Source: Coprinopsis marcescibilis
Lineage: Eukaryota; Basidiomycota; Agaricomycetes; Agaricales; Psathyrellaceae
Length of the DNA: 64,000 nucleotides
Reading direction: 5' to 3'
NCBI GenBank assembly: GCA_004369085.1
Contig: ML210194.1
Coordinates: 27,493-91,492, forward strand
A program made the position numbers and the translations under genes. How positions within the stretch are numbered: the first letter of the stretch is position 1; each line of letters starts with the position of its first letter. The notes beneath the pieces were generated by a model that was not told the DNA's origin, made no database searches, and saw only the letters and a program-made list of their open reading frames with translations. Of this stretch, positions 44,846 through 56,487 are shown in pieces.

Positions 44846-45750
44846 TTAGGATCCAACAATCTCAGCCAATTCTCCGTTATCTGCCATTTCCTTCACAATG
44901 TCCAGACCGCCAACCAGTTCTCCTTTCACAATGAGTTGCGGGTAGGTCGGCCAATCGTTGATGGTTTTGAGTGCTGTAACGATTCGTCAGTCGGAACTCA
45001 GCGGATAGGTGTCAAATACATACCCTGCCTCACACGCTCATCAGACAGGATATCGAAAGTCGTGAATGGTACGTGCTGTTCCTGCAGCAGAGCAACGATC
45101 TTTCGAGAAAATCCACAACGAGGAGTTTCGGGATTGCCTTTCATGAAAAGGACGACTTTGCTTTGGTTCATCAGCTTCCTGCAGCGGTCTTCCAGTTGCT
45201 CGGCAGTTTCTTCGTCATCGTCATTCGTAGAAGGGGCGGAGTTGCCGTTGGGCTTCGCAGGAGCCTGGTCTGTCTTCGAGAGTGGGATGTAAGTTGGTGT
45301 TGATGCATGCTTTTGGATGGCTTGCGTTAATGCAGCAGCATCAGCACCCGCTATCCGGTTGAGAAGTGTATGGCCCTACGCAATATAAATACATAGCGAG
45401 AACTCCTTTTTGAAGTTCGTACTTACACGCAATAGCAGGAATGTCGGAACAGCTTCCACATCGAACGATTCCGCGATGTCGGGTTGGTCCTCTGCATGAA
45501 CCTAATCCAACCACACATTTCAACATCACGACGTCATTGCCCGAACATGGGACTACTAGAAAAATAGGCGTACCTGCAAGAACAGAGTAGCTGGATACTT
45601 CTTCGCCAACTCAGAAAACACCTCGTTCATTTGGGCGCATGGTGCGGCCCATGGAGCCCAAAAGTTGATAACCGAGACTCGGTTCAGATCAGCGGACAGT
45701 AGATCCTTGAAATGGTCAGGAGAATTGACTTGGTGAAGGTTTGTCGACAT
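44846..45750 (-). CDS. GRX4: Monothiol glutaredoxin of the Grx3/Grx4 (PICOT) type
   Basis: Four exons (45574-45750, 45427-45501, 45024-45375, 44846-44973) join in phase to 243 residues, the usual size for fungal one-Trx, one-Grx proteins. An N-terminal thioredoxin-like domain carries WAPWAAPC at 31-38 (only one Cys, as normal for this family). An Asp/Glu/Pro-rich linker follows, then a glutaredoxin domain with the monothiol CGFS site at 171-174 and the glutathione-binding segments [20 protein letters not shown]. The family binds a bridging [2Fe-2S] cluster with glutathione in cytosol and nucleus and controls iron-dependent regulators and Fe-S trafficking. Start MSTNLHQ at 45750 is preferred over an upstream in-frame TTG. 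Confident on family; GRX3 versus GRX4 cannot be told. Confidence 0.93.
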
Positions 45751-47945
45751 TATGAGGTCGTTATGAGCTTGGTACTGCTCGTCGTCGTCGGCGTTGAGGG
45801 AAAGAAGGTTCAAGAACGTCGCAAATTGCGTTATCGTCGCCCATGTTGACGGTGGCTGCGACGGTAGGAGGATTTGTCAGGCTTATCCGATAAGATGTAG
45901 ATTTCCCACGTATGACTCATCCGCTGCCCATCAAAATGACGTAGTACTCAACAGGCCTCCATTCTCCTAGGCGCCCGCTGGGCGCCCAAGACCAGCAATT
46001 ACTATGCCTGGACGGAGGTAGAGCTAGCCTCCGGAGTTTTATAGCATACCGTCCATAAGCATGAGCAGAAAAGGAATGTTGAGTACAGCCATGTACGGCG
46101 CAGTAATGCTCGTCAAGTTGAGCTGGAATGACTCAATCTACTACGTCTTATTCAGCGGCTCCCCGGCATACGCCGAGTTCCCAGGATGTAAACGAAAGGT
46201 CGAGGAGGTGCATGGTGGTGCCCAACCGAGTATTCATACTTGTCTGGGAGAAGCGGAAGCGAGGGATAGAGACTCTAGACAAGTCCAGAGAAGGCCTGTA
46301 AAAACCAACACATCAACTATCCTTCTTCCAGATTACCAGGAAAAGGGAACCACCTTCTACTGTGAGACTGATCATAGCACACGTTTCCCCACATCTGAGC
46401 ATTGGATCATGTCTCGCCTAGAAAGTCAACCTACAGTCGACATGAGAACCATATAGATAACAAATTGCCTCCTGAAAAACGACCCTTTCTCCATTCTCAA
46501 GCTATCCCTCGAACTGTCATCCGATACAGGACAAGCCTTTACAATTCCATAATCTGAGCTTTCGCTCCGTCTTCGGCTGCCGATTTCAATCTTGACAGTG
46601 AACATCGTCATTGAACCGATGAAATCATGAAACTCAGCGAGCAGATAGATCATGGCATTTCATATTTCATATTACATAGGCCCAAAGCCCGATACGCCAT
46701 AAAACCGGGCGCCTGCACCTGTGTTTCACGGAGTCCACTACATGTAACGTGGTCCTACGGGCATAATAGCCATCCTCGCAGCTGAACAGAACCTCGGAGA
46801 AATGCAAAGCTGTACACAGTATGCGCAGGGCTGTCAATCCCGGCACCTTCATGCGATAACCGCGGATCCTTTCACTGACGGCTTGGGCTCATCATGTAAG
46901 TTATTTACCTCACGGGATGGCAGTTACTTCCCATATCATCCGCGCCCAATTGTCTTGTCCTAACGCAGACATCGGGCGTGAAGCCACATGCCTTCGAACC
47001 TTATTCTGTGAAAGTGGAAAAAAGGAATGATCAAGACAACACTTGGATAACATTCAAGCGCGTCTACTTACCTTACATAGATTTGGAAAGACACGCTGGC
47101 CATTACAATGCTATGCTCGGGGGGAGTGAATTCATTAAGTCTGGGAACATACCTGCCATGCGCATGTCAAAGAGTCAAAACGTTTCCGAGACAGGTTATT
47201 CCGCCGAACCCCAATAGAATGAACATCCCGCCGAATGGGTAACATAACCGAGGAGCGAAAAGGTGCACAATGGACCGTCCGATATATCAGCAGACAGGAT
47301 CGGAATCTTGACTTTTGTGATCAAGCACCCAGAACGGCTTCAATTCCACGAAGGTCGTCAATCTCCAACGTGCCTTAAAAGAACAAGTAATCTAGATGAT
47401 CATCAGGAAAGTGGTGGGAAGTGCTTATGCACTGATGGAAGATATGTCATGATGGAGTAAATTGACGAAAATCAAGTGCTTTCGTGGTTCACAAGTACCA
47501 AGGCCGGAAAGGACGATTAGATCAGAAGCCGATAAGAATTCCGCAAAGATAATCAACGGTAAAGACATGTCCGCAAGCTAGAAAGTTCGCAAGAGAAAGT
47601 GCAGCAGCGGTTGCTTCAATAAGTGTCAGCTGCTCGGGAAAGGATGCGAAATGACGACACGACTACAGTCGACACCGTCTTATCCCATAATGGTTGGGGG
47701 AAGCCCAAGGTTATGGGATTTCACGGGGTATGGGTTAAGGAGGAGGCTTCCGTAAATAGAAAAAAATTCCCATGATATAGGGTCTTNNNNNNNNNNTACT
47801 CTCCGAGACCGGGGTGGTGCCAGGCACGTCTACATAATCTGCCAGGGTTCAACGGAATGTTCCTCATTGTTATTTGCCTGTGTCCAGAGCGTTGAAGTTC
47901 GCAGATCCATAAAGCATTCTCCTTATTATACCCGAACAACCAGCT
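45751..47945. other. About 2.2 kb without a recognised gene, containing a 10-N gap
   Basis: The part next to 45750 should be the promoter of the glutaredoxin gene. The rest holds short frames without recognisable domains. A 10-N gap lies at 47787-47796, close to the 3' end of the Ku70 gene. Confidence 0.5.
47787..47796. other. Assembly gap, 10 N
   Basis: Ten undetermined bases, outside any called gene, about 150 bases beyond the stop codon of the Ku70 gene. Confidence 0.99.
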
Positions 47946-50887
47946 TCAATTCGTAGTAAACCAGTCAGCAACCCTTTCCACAAGATCGGCCTTTTTCCCT
48001 GAGACGGCGACACCTTTGGATTTAAGGAATTCCTAATAGGCGCACAGTTATCAGACGATGCATAGAAGCAATATGAAAACACATTGCGCACCTTCAGCTG
48101 ATCAACTCTCAACTAAATGGAAGATGCTTTAGCGCAACCTCCGGAGAGTAAACAGGGTTAGCTCACCTTTTCAAGCGAGCCATTGTCGTAATAACTCCGA
48201 ATTTCGGCCTCGTTGACGCTGACATCCTGTTTGCGAATTGAGTTTGCATCGCGCACCCTCGCTTAACTTAGGGGACTCACAGCCTTTCGCTTCGACCCCG
48301 TGGTTGGAACGGAGACGATATTGGCTGACTCATCGTTCGCTAATGTGTCTTTCCAAGCTTTCATCAGCTTCCCAGCTTTCTATAACGATAGGTCAGGACG
48401 GTCAAGATATCTAAAGCTCAAGCGGAGGCAAACCTTGTGAATTCCGGAAATAGGCGGCTCTGTTTCATCCTCGAAGTCTTCTGGATTGTACTCGTCTCGG
48501 AATGCACTTGCCTCGAGTTGTTCGTTGTGGTAAGCGAGCGCTAGAAGCACCATTCAGATGGCACGTTTACTCCATTTCACAATCGCTTACCAGGATTTCG
48601 ATAAGAATCTGGGGGGTAAGTTCCGGTCTTGATCTTCAATTTGTCCACCCATTCTGTGGCAGATTTAACAAGGTCGGGAGGAGCTACAAAGTTCGAGATT
48701 ATTCTTAGCATGATATTGCCACCGATGATAGGGTGCATACCTCGAAAAGCCTCCTGTATTGGGGCGGCACGAATGTCATCCGCGAATGGAAGCGGTATGA
48801 TGTGGAATCCTGGAGGATCGATTTGGCATCCGTTGTCGTCGATGATTTCTTCCTGATACATAGATCACAATCAGCGTAAATTCTTCAGCTTCTAAAGGAG
48901 CCAACGGCACTTGTGGGAGGAGATAGCAGAAAACGGGAGAGGCATTCTTCCTCATCAGTGCCAGCGCCAATGCGATTTTGTTCTTGTTGATCATAGATTT
49001 CAAGAGCGCGCTGAAAGTTCGCTTGCTCCCAGAATAGGACTAGTAGGGGGCGTTTAGCAGATGCAAGACGTAGTAAAGGATATAGATCACCATCTCGTTT
49101 GGATAAATGAAGTATGCATGTTTAACATTGTCCTCGAACGCCAAGTCGCCAGCGTCTTTGAAACCCAGGAGTCGAAAACCTATACACTAGGGTAAATGTA
49201 ATATTAGCTGGAGGACATAAGGATACATACCTGGGACCAAGCCCATCGTGCGGAATGCTCGAGTCTCTTCCGCGGTATAGAACGGCTATATGAAAAACGT
49301 CCGTCAACATATAACTATAACTGACATCATTCGCGGATTTTGTTGTTACCCTATGGTCAGCCTTTACTGTCCTAGCACCAATATTTTCGTCTTGATCATC
49401 ATCTTCTTTCTCCGCAGAAGCAGCGGTGGAGCCAGGCGCCGAGCCAAAGAAAAATTTCGATTTGTCCACCTCGGCGTCGCGATCCTGCTTAGATTTGAGC
49501 GAGGGTCGTTAGATAATCATCAGTCACTAACCTCGTCCACGTATACCGTTTTGACATTGGCCAGTGCCATTCGACCGCCCGTGTCAACAAAATATTTATA
49601 CGAACCCTTCTTCTGTTCTGTTATCAAGGCATACCTGTGGGGCTGTCGGTGAGGTAACCGGTGCAGGTAGACAGTAAAACATACCCTTTAACGCCAATTG
49701 TAAAGCCTTCAGCCAGATGAAGTGGAACGCTAAATAGCGCTCGCTTGGGTGATTCGTGGAACCGCATCTGAGCCAACAAATCCTCAATTCTGGATATCGA
49801 GATAGACTCTGACAATACTGATGAGTCCTGTTCGAGTTCATCTTCATCCAGAATATTGTTCGGTAACAAGACAGACTAGATTTGATGAGTAACAGAACGT
49901 TTCAGTTGTCGACGAGAAGCTCACAGAATAGAACTTGGACACGTCAAATGGTTTGTCTTCTGTGCTGATAAAAAATGGTTCCACCGTCACTCCAGACTGT
50001 GTGAGATCCTGATGGAGAGTTAAATAAATGAATGTTCTGCACAGTTGGTGAGCAAGGATAATCACTATTAACGTAGTGCGGGCAGAGTTTCTCAATTGTT
50101 CGCTCCCAGGTCCTTGATGTGGATTATCGTCATCAGTGATGAGGAAGATGCGCTTTGTCGCCGTTTTTGGAGCACTGATATAGTGAATGAGTCAAGTAGG
50201 AGGCGTTGCAAACACAGAGAAGTGCCTACCCGTCACGCAATATCCAGTTACAACTTGTAAAGACGTCGCCAATAGGCACCTTTCTATCTTTCTTTGGAGG
50301 AAATTCGCGCACGAGTTCTTCGGGATCTTCCTTCGCAGCTATACAAATGTTCTAGTTGGGTAAAGTATAAGCCAATAGTTTCAAGCGTACCGTCGAGTAA
50401 CAGCATGAGTTCTTTGATTTTCGAAGCGCTCAACAGGGAGATTGGCTGATACAGGAATGTTCCAAGCTTGATTTCTGAGGCGTAGCCTCCTGCGCCTTTC
50501 GCGTCAGGTCGTCTGGTCTGAACGGCATCCTCAACTTAGCTCCTAAAGACCATATAAACCCTTCTCTCACAGTGTTAAACAACATAATTCCGACGGAATC
50601 GTTTGGCCCTGCTATGATTTTCTTCTTCTGGATTTGTTTTGCAGCCTCGAGCGCAACAGCGAGGTTGGATGTTTGGGCATCTTCGTCATTAGGATCTTCG
50701 TATAGAGCTTGCATGGACTCTGAGCAATCAATACAGAACAATATAACGTCTCTTTGTCCCTCAAAGATCTACGTGGCCGACCTTAGCTACGCCTAAACCA
50801 GTCAAGGTTTGTAATTACCGAGTAGTCCTGCAACTCTTCGTCATCCTCGTCATCGATCTTGGTCCAATCGTCATCGTAAGGTGCCAT
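47946..50887 (-). CDS. KU70: Ku70, DNA-end-binding subunit for non-homologous end joining
   Basis: An ATG at 50887 (MAPYDDDWTKIDDEDDEE) starts a gene with many short introns; exon borders were not all fixed. In order it shows the vWA-like domain (VILFCIDCSESM, IAGPNDSVGIMLFNT, ATKRIFLITDDDNPH), the Ku core with VTVEPFFIS and the beta-barrel (SPKRALFSVPLHLAEGFTIG, RAFRTMGLVPG, HAYFIYPNE, FSALLKSMINKNKIALALAL, GFHIIPLPFADDIR), the C-terminal arm, and a SAP domain at the very end (FLKSKGVAVSGKKADLVERV). Ku70 pairs with Ku80, rings DNA ends in the nucleus and recruits the ligation machinery; it also acts at telomeres. The stop is at 47946-47948. It is divergent with PTPA across 316 bp. Confidence 0.92.
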
Positions 50888-51203
50888 CTTGAATCGTCAA
50901 TACAGCTTTAGCTTTGCGATTTCGCCGGTAAAAGGAACTGAAGCGTCGTTCGAGATTGTGGTTCGAATTCAAAAGCTGCGAGTCAACGCGACTCATTGGC
51001 GTGTGACATGGCGCGTCCTACGTCACGCAGAGTCACGTGAGATGTGACTCACCCGTTTTGGCCGAAGCCCCTTTCTTCCGGGAGACAGGTTCATCCCGAA
51101 CGAAACCCAAGCTCGTCTCGTTCTCCACTCAAACCTTTGCTGCAGTGCTCAAAACTAGGGCGAATATCCGGTGGGGAACACTGAAATACTGCGGCTGCAA
51201 ATA
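50888..51203. promoter_or_regulatory. Short divergent promoter between Ku70 and PTPA
   Basis: Only 316 bases separate the two start codons, so the promoters must overlap or abut. The centre (about 50985-51055) repeats the word gactc/gagtc and tcacg (gactcattggcgtgtgac, cacgcagagtcacgtgagat), including CACGTG at about 51032-51037, a classic E-box or Cbf1-type site, and a CCAAT box in reverse complement (attgg, about 50995). Which factor binds is unknown. Confidence 0.5.
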
Positions 51204-52579
51204 ATGACTGCTTTACGGGAGATACCACTGGAGGATGTTCTGAAATTCTCGGAATCAGATGCTCCGACGCCAAAGATCAAACTCGATGAGGACGTCGAAC
51301 ACTGGAAAACTACCCAGTCATATAAAGACTACAGCGTATTTCTCGGCAGACTTTCAGACTCGGTTGTCAACTATCAACTACCATGGTCGCCTCCTGAATC
51401 ATCCCCGGTACGAGATTCGCTCCACGCCCCCAGATTAAACGTTGGATACTGAAAAGTGAAAAGGCGATCTTGAAAATGGTTTCATTGCTAGAGACTCTTG
51501 ACCGATGGATAGATGAAATACCCCCACTCAAAACTCCACAACGCTTTGGCAATCTCGCATTCCGTACGTGGGGCCAACGATTGGACGAGGTCGGTCAATG
51601 TGCACGCTTTCGCCATCAGACTCCCTAACAGTTTGCCACAACTGTCCGCATCGCAGAACTCTAACATCCTATTGGAAGAGCTGTTGGGCCCGGAGTACAG
51701 TCCCGTCATAAAATTTGTCAGGCCATACCTTATGACCTCTTTTGGCTCCTTCACGCGGATGGATTATGGCACTGGCCATGAGACCTCATTCGTTCTTTTC
51801 CTACTCTGCCTGACCCTTGTCAGATTCTTCGATCCTGTTCCCGAAGTGGAAAGGCAACTCGTATTGGTTGTCTTCCTGCGGTACTTACGCCTGTGTTGGA
51901 AACTTCAGGACACATATAGGCTAGAACCGGCAGGTAGTCACGGTGTATGGGGACTTGACGATTCCCACTTCCTGCCATACGTCTTCGGAAGTGCTCAATT
52001 GCGGGGTATGTCCTTGATAGGCATTGTTCATTTGTCGCGATTAACCGTTTCCAACCAAAGATCAATCGGCCATCCCTGTCTCTATGGTTCTCCAGAAACC
52101 TCTGCCAGATACCAATATGTACTTTCTGTCGATATCACGTATCCATGAAGTCAAACACGGCCCATTCCACGAACATTCATCATCACTACACTCGATAGCA
52201 GTCGGCGTTCCTAACTGGGGAAAGGTACACTCCGGTTTGCTCAAGATGTATGAGGTGAGCTTCTTTGTCCAAGGGTCAAAGTCAGTATCTGATCGTAACC
52301 CATGTCGTGAAGGCCGAGGTCCTTGGGAAGCGTGTAGTTGTTCAACACATTCCCCTTGGAGGTTTATTGCAGTGGGAGGCAAACGACGAAGCTAGAAGCA
52401 GATTAAGCAGCCCGGCGCCTTTCCCCACGCAGGCGCCAGCCTCTTGGAGTCCGGCACTCCCGACTCCAACACCTTCGCGGCTAAACCGTCGGAATACACC
52501 TCTTATGTCCAGTATGCCGCCTCCTACAACGACGTTGCCGACTCATCGTCCATTGGATCGTACATCTAGGCCCACTTGA
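51204..52579 (+). CDS. RRD1: PP2A phosphatase activator PTPA (peptidyl-prolyl isomerase)
   Basis: Exons 51204-51407, 51464-51589, 51657-52005, 52061-52254 and 52313-52579 join in phase to 379 residues. PTPA hallmarks are present: [24 protein letters not shown] (about 83-90), [13 protein letters not shown], and the peptide and ATP pocket [16 protein letters not shown] (about 137-152). Further on are [20 protein letters not shown] and [18 protein letters not shown] activates PP2A-type catalytic subunits and has prolyl isomerase activity; it acts in cytosol and nucleus. The C-terminal 70 residues are a Pro/Ser/Thr-rich tail of the kind seen in Rrd1 rather than Rrd2. Intron 1 (56 nt, gtacga...gaaaag) is fixed by phase and by the continuity [12 protein letters not shown]. 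Rrd1 versus Rrd2 is a judgement from the tail. Confidence 0.92.
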
Positions 52580-55500
52580 ATTGTCTGATGCCCGATTGTT
52601 GGCCGAGTCTATCGATTGAAGCATAGTACGTGATATGATCATCAAAGCGCTACGTTCTGTTTGTACAACTGTCTCATTTGAAAAACCAACATCATGACTG
52701 TTCGCGTTCCTTTGGTCTTTTCTACGGATCTGTTGAGTAAGTGTAGTAAACACACTATGAATGATGACCACAGCACTCTGCGCGACTGGAGTGACACTGA
52801 TTTGATTGGCTTGCAACCAGTCGCGCTGGCGAAATCAGAAGGTACGCATAATATCTTGAACGTTGAATCTTCTGTAATACCTACCGACCCACATCCTTCA
52901 GTAATGGAAACCGAAGCGCAACCTACCTACCGACGTACATGTCTAAACACGCTTACCATCAAGTCACTCCTTTCACCTTTCTGAATTGGAACAGCGACGG
53001 ATTTCCCTACGATCACCTTGGGAACGGGTTACGAATCGACCCTGTTGAAACATTACAGATCCTTCGTTCTCGTATACGCCCGGTGACCTACCAGATACCC
53101 AACCGCCCGCCTCTGCCGCAGCTGTCAAAAACTCTGCACGTCATAGAAATCTGCCGCCGTACCCAAGGACAACAGCAACAACGGGACGTTGGACTCATCC
53201 GCGTCATACGTCAAACCCTCCCTCATACTACGAAATCCAGGAAATCCAGGGTTGAAGCCCCCAGGGAACGTGAGCTGTGAAAGCGGCGCATTGTCAAATG
53301 CAGACGACCCGACTTGTCCGGGGTGTGGATATATCGCTGCGGTGCGAGTACGGGTTCAAACCACTTTGGTGCCTACATACACGATGTCTAACAAGCCTAC
53401 ATAACGTACCTCTACCTTCCCTTCTTCCCGCCTTTTTCAGCCGAATGGGGTCTTGACATCACCACTGCTCTTTTTAACATAACGGCTAACGACAGGAAAT
53501 AACACGAGCGCGAGAAGAAATCGCTAATTTTTGAGCGGAACCTCCCCCGAGCAATGCATCCTTTCAAAGGGGCGTGTGCTCCCGATGTCCTGCGATAGTA
53601 AGCCGTTCCCCATTGATACACCCGAGGGCAAGAAGATTGATACGCAAAAACCGGCAGATTTCGAGGGGTGGGTGGGTGCTGTGGCATGTGTGCGCCCATC
53701 CGAAATCGAAGTGTTGACTGCTATGAAATCATAATATATAGACCGCGAGAACATCTGCCAGCGCAAAGCCCCAGCTGTATGTACATGTCACGGTCAGAAA
53801 ACGGAGTGGTGGCACTTTTACATACGAGTCCATATGCCGTAAATTCTGAGAAGGTTTGTACCCCAAGGTTGCGGCGCGCGTTGACGTGCTTGGGTTTGCA
53901 TCTTCTATTACCTCCCCGATATTCTCTTAGGGTAGTCCGGATCGAGACCCCAAAGTTTGATCTAGTCACGGGGCTGAAAGAATGGTGAATATTTTTGATA
54001 ATCACTTGCATGTTAGCCTTTAAAGGTGCGCCGCGGGTAGATGTTGGTGCTCGTTTGAGTTTCCAAAGTGAGATGCGAACAAGGGGTCGAAGTTAGTTCG
54101 GCGAGGTGAGAAGGAAATGAAAGGCATCCTGAAGGGTATAAGTAGACACCGTATTGAATTCTGTCACAGATGTGTACGACATCCAACACACTCCTTTCGC
54201 AAATGGCTGATGTCACTGGTGAGCTTGGGAAAGTCTATGGAAAGGGAGCCGTTATCCGTTTGACAAAACCTTAAGTGAGCGCCAAAAGCAGCAGGTTCGT
54301 CGTGACAGCTGGAGCTCATGTGATAGTTCTCGAGACTGTCGAAAAACCCTTGGCGGAGCTAAGGATAGAGTTTCCACGTCAAAGGTCCCCCAACGACCTT
54401 CGCAGGGTGATGCGGCGACGGAATTGAATGTAATTGAATTGACAGGAAGAGTAAGGTCTATGTTTTAACTTAAAGCGATAGCTTCGTTACGTCGCGAAAT
54501 CTGATGAAGGTCGGAAACGCGCCTAATGGACCGAGACACTCCAGGAATTCGGAGGTGGATACTTGGGAAGCACTGCAACCCGGCAGTACGAAAGCGGCTT
54601 GGTCAATGTCGTTGTATGTCCGACAGACGGGAGACGGTAGAGTTCTTCAGGAAATGAGGCGATCCCAAAAAGGTGAAATCAACTTCGCGGCATGGTAGAT
54701 GTGGTCACTTCCTGCGACACAAAATAAATATAAAAATCATGATCAAAAGATTTAAAAAGTAGAGGACGTACTACATGCGCCCTTGGAGCATCATTGCGAC
54801 AACCGCAAGAGGTTGTCGGCTAAGGCACATACGATGATATCGGCACAATGTTCGTCTCACCGCCTGTCGTAGAAACAGTCAGCGGCGTTAGGTTGGGACA
54901 GTTCAGCAGATTTACCCCAAGTATTGATCATCCGTCTTGACCCTCGGAGAGTTGACAACGTCTGGGGCATCTCCCGTACTCCGAGAACATTCGGGATTTC
55001 GATCTATATATAAAAGCCATGTTCAGACTTCTAAGAAGATGAGGAACGAGGGTGCTTCGACATAGTTGGCTTCGTACCGATATAGGTATGACTGGACAGC
55101 CGCCCCGAAATGCAATTGGCTGATGAGGGTCAAATCACGCCAGAAGTCATTTGATAAGTAAGTCTCGACGAACAAGCGCAGCAGCAGCATGCAGACATGA
55201 AATCCCCTTTGAGCGGCCTCAAAAGCAGAGGCGCCTGGGATGCCTTTTGATGGCCAGTCCGAGAAAACTACCGGCTTGCCACATCGGAGATGACATCTCG
55301 ACAAAAGATAGAGGCTTAGAGTTCTCGACCTATGATGAAATGAATGGACAGCCGGATTAAATAGGGTTGTGGATTACATACCTCGGGGCGCGTGTGCCAA
55401 CTTCTCTGCTCCAAATAGCGAAGCACTTGTGGATGATTCAGACTGCCTTTCACGGACTATCACGAGAACAAGGACGTGCAACCCCAAGTGCGACGCTTTT

Positions 55501-56030
55501 AGATTATTGCGGCAGTTGGTAGGCATAGTCTTCGAAGTTGTCCAAGAAAAGCTCTCGAAACCGCCGCACTCGGTCCTCCGCTTAGGTCGTATGTCAGCCA
55601 GTCACCTCCATGGGCGTTGAGCAGCGCCGAAAGCGAGAAATTTTCATGGTGGATGCACAGGATACTAGTTAGGCAGTGCCATTGGAGCTCGCGGTGACAG
55701 TGCGAGTAGAAGATGGACGCTGGCACACAGCGAAGAAGCAGTAGTTGTGGCTGGCCGGAGAGGGCCGGCTCATCGATGTGTTTTCAAAACTCCGCTTGCC
55801 CACCGCCTTGATCGTCCCAACACAAAACCTAAACTAAACCCAGTCTCAACCATTGTCCGTGCTTTTACTGACCTTTTCATTAGGATATCTCTGTGTCGCG
55901 GGGCGTTGCGATCTCAGAGACCCGATACGGCATCATTTCTAGCCAGAAAAGAAATAGAGATCTTCGTTTATTGACCCTCGAGTGGGTTTTGGTGTTTTTC
56001 TCGCGGAAAGCCTAATTTTCTGACTTTTTG
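52580..56030. other. About 3.5 kb without a recognised gene
   Basis: Two open frames at 52694-52984 and 52939-53280 on the plus strand (containing QVTPFTFLNWNSDGFPYDHL and QLSKTLHVIEICRRTQGQQQ) look mildly protein-like, but no splice path joins them convincingly and no family is recognised. From 53400 to 55900 I see only short frames. No transposon ends, tRNA or long repeats were found by eye. The final part leads into the ornithine decarboxylase 5' region. Confidence 0.4.
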
Positions 56031-56064
56031 CTGGTCGATTTGTCCAGGTGGTCATCGGTTAGAG

Positions 56065-56130
56065 GTATGTGTTGATTTCGGTCGTATTGGGACAGAAAAG
56101 CTGATTCGAGGCTGTTTTGATCTTTTCTAG
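56065..56130 (+). other. Probable intron in the ODC 5' untranslated region
   Basis: agag|gtatgtgttg at 56061-56074 and ttttctag at 56123-56130 form a 66-nt intron with a ctgat branch-like site at 56101. It lies about 360 bases before the start codon. The spliced leader from 56131 to 56487 has no ATG at all. Confidence 0.5.
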
Positions 56131-56487
56131 GCGAACCTCCTTGACAGGACCATTTGGTTCACGTTTTTGTTCGAATCGCCAGTATTTGCAGCTTGCAAAG
56201 GACGTTTCGCCGCACAGTCACCACGACACTTAGCTGCCCTTCAAGCTTATCCTCGCTGCTAGGGCGCGAGGATCCCAAAGCCGCCTGAACAACCCCCAAT
56301 CATTGCCGACACTTCCCGCCCGGCTCGCCTTCGACCGTGGCGGTTGTGGTTCGGTAATAAGGGTCCATCGAAAATAACCATTTCATTGCCCGCTATTACG
56401 ACTAGCCCACTGGACGGCCACGTTTACGACACAACGACCATAGACAACATAGAATCGCCAGACGACGCACACGCGATCTCATCCAAA

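Noticed and set aside
51408..51433. A 26-nt ultra-short intron in the PTPA gene (gtacga...cccccag)
   Set aside because: A 56-nt intron with the same donor and a later acceptor (gaaaag, 51463) keeps phase, has a normal length and restores family sequence (SSP then AILKMVSLL).
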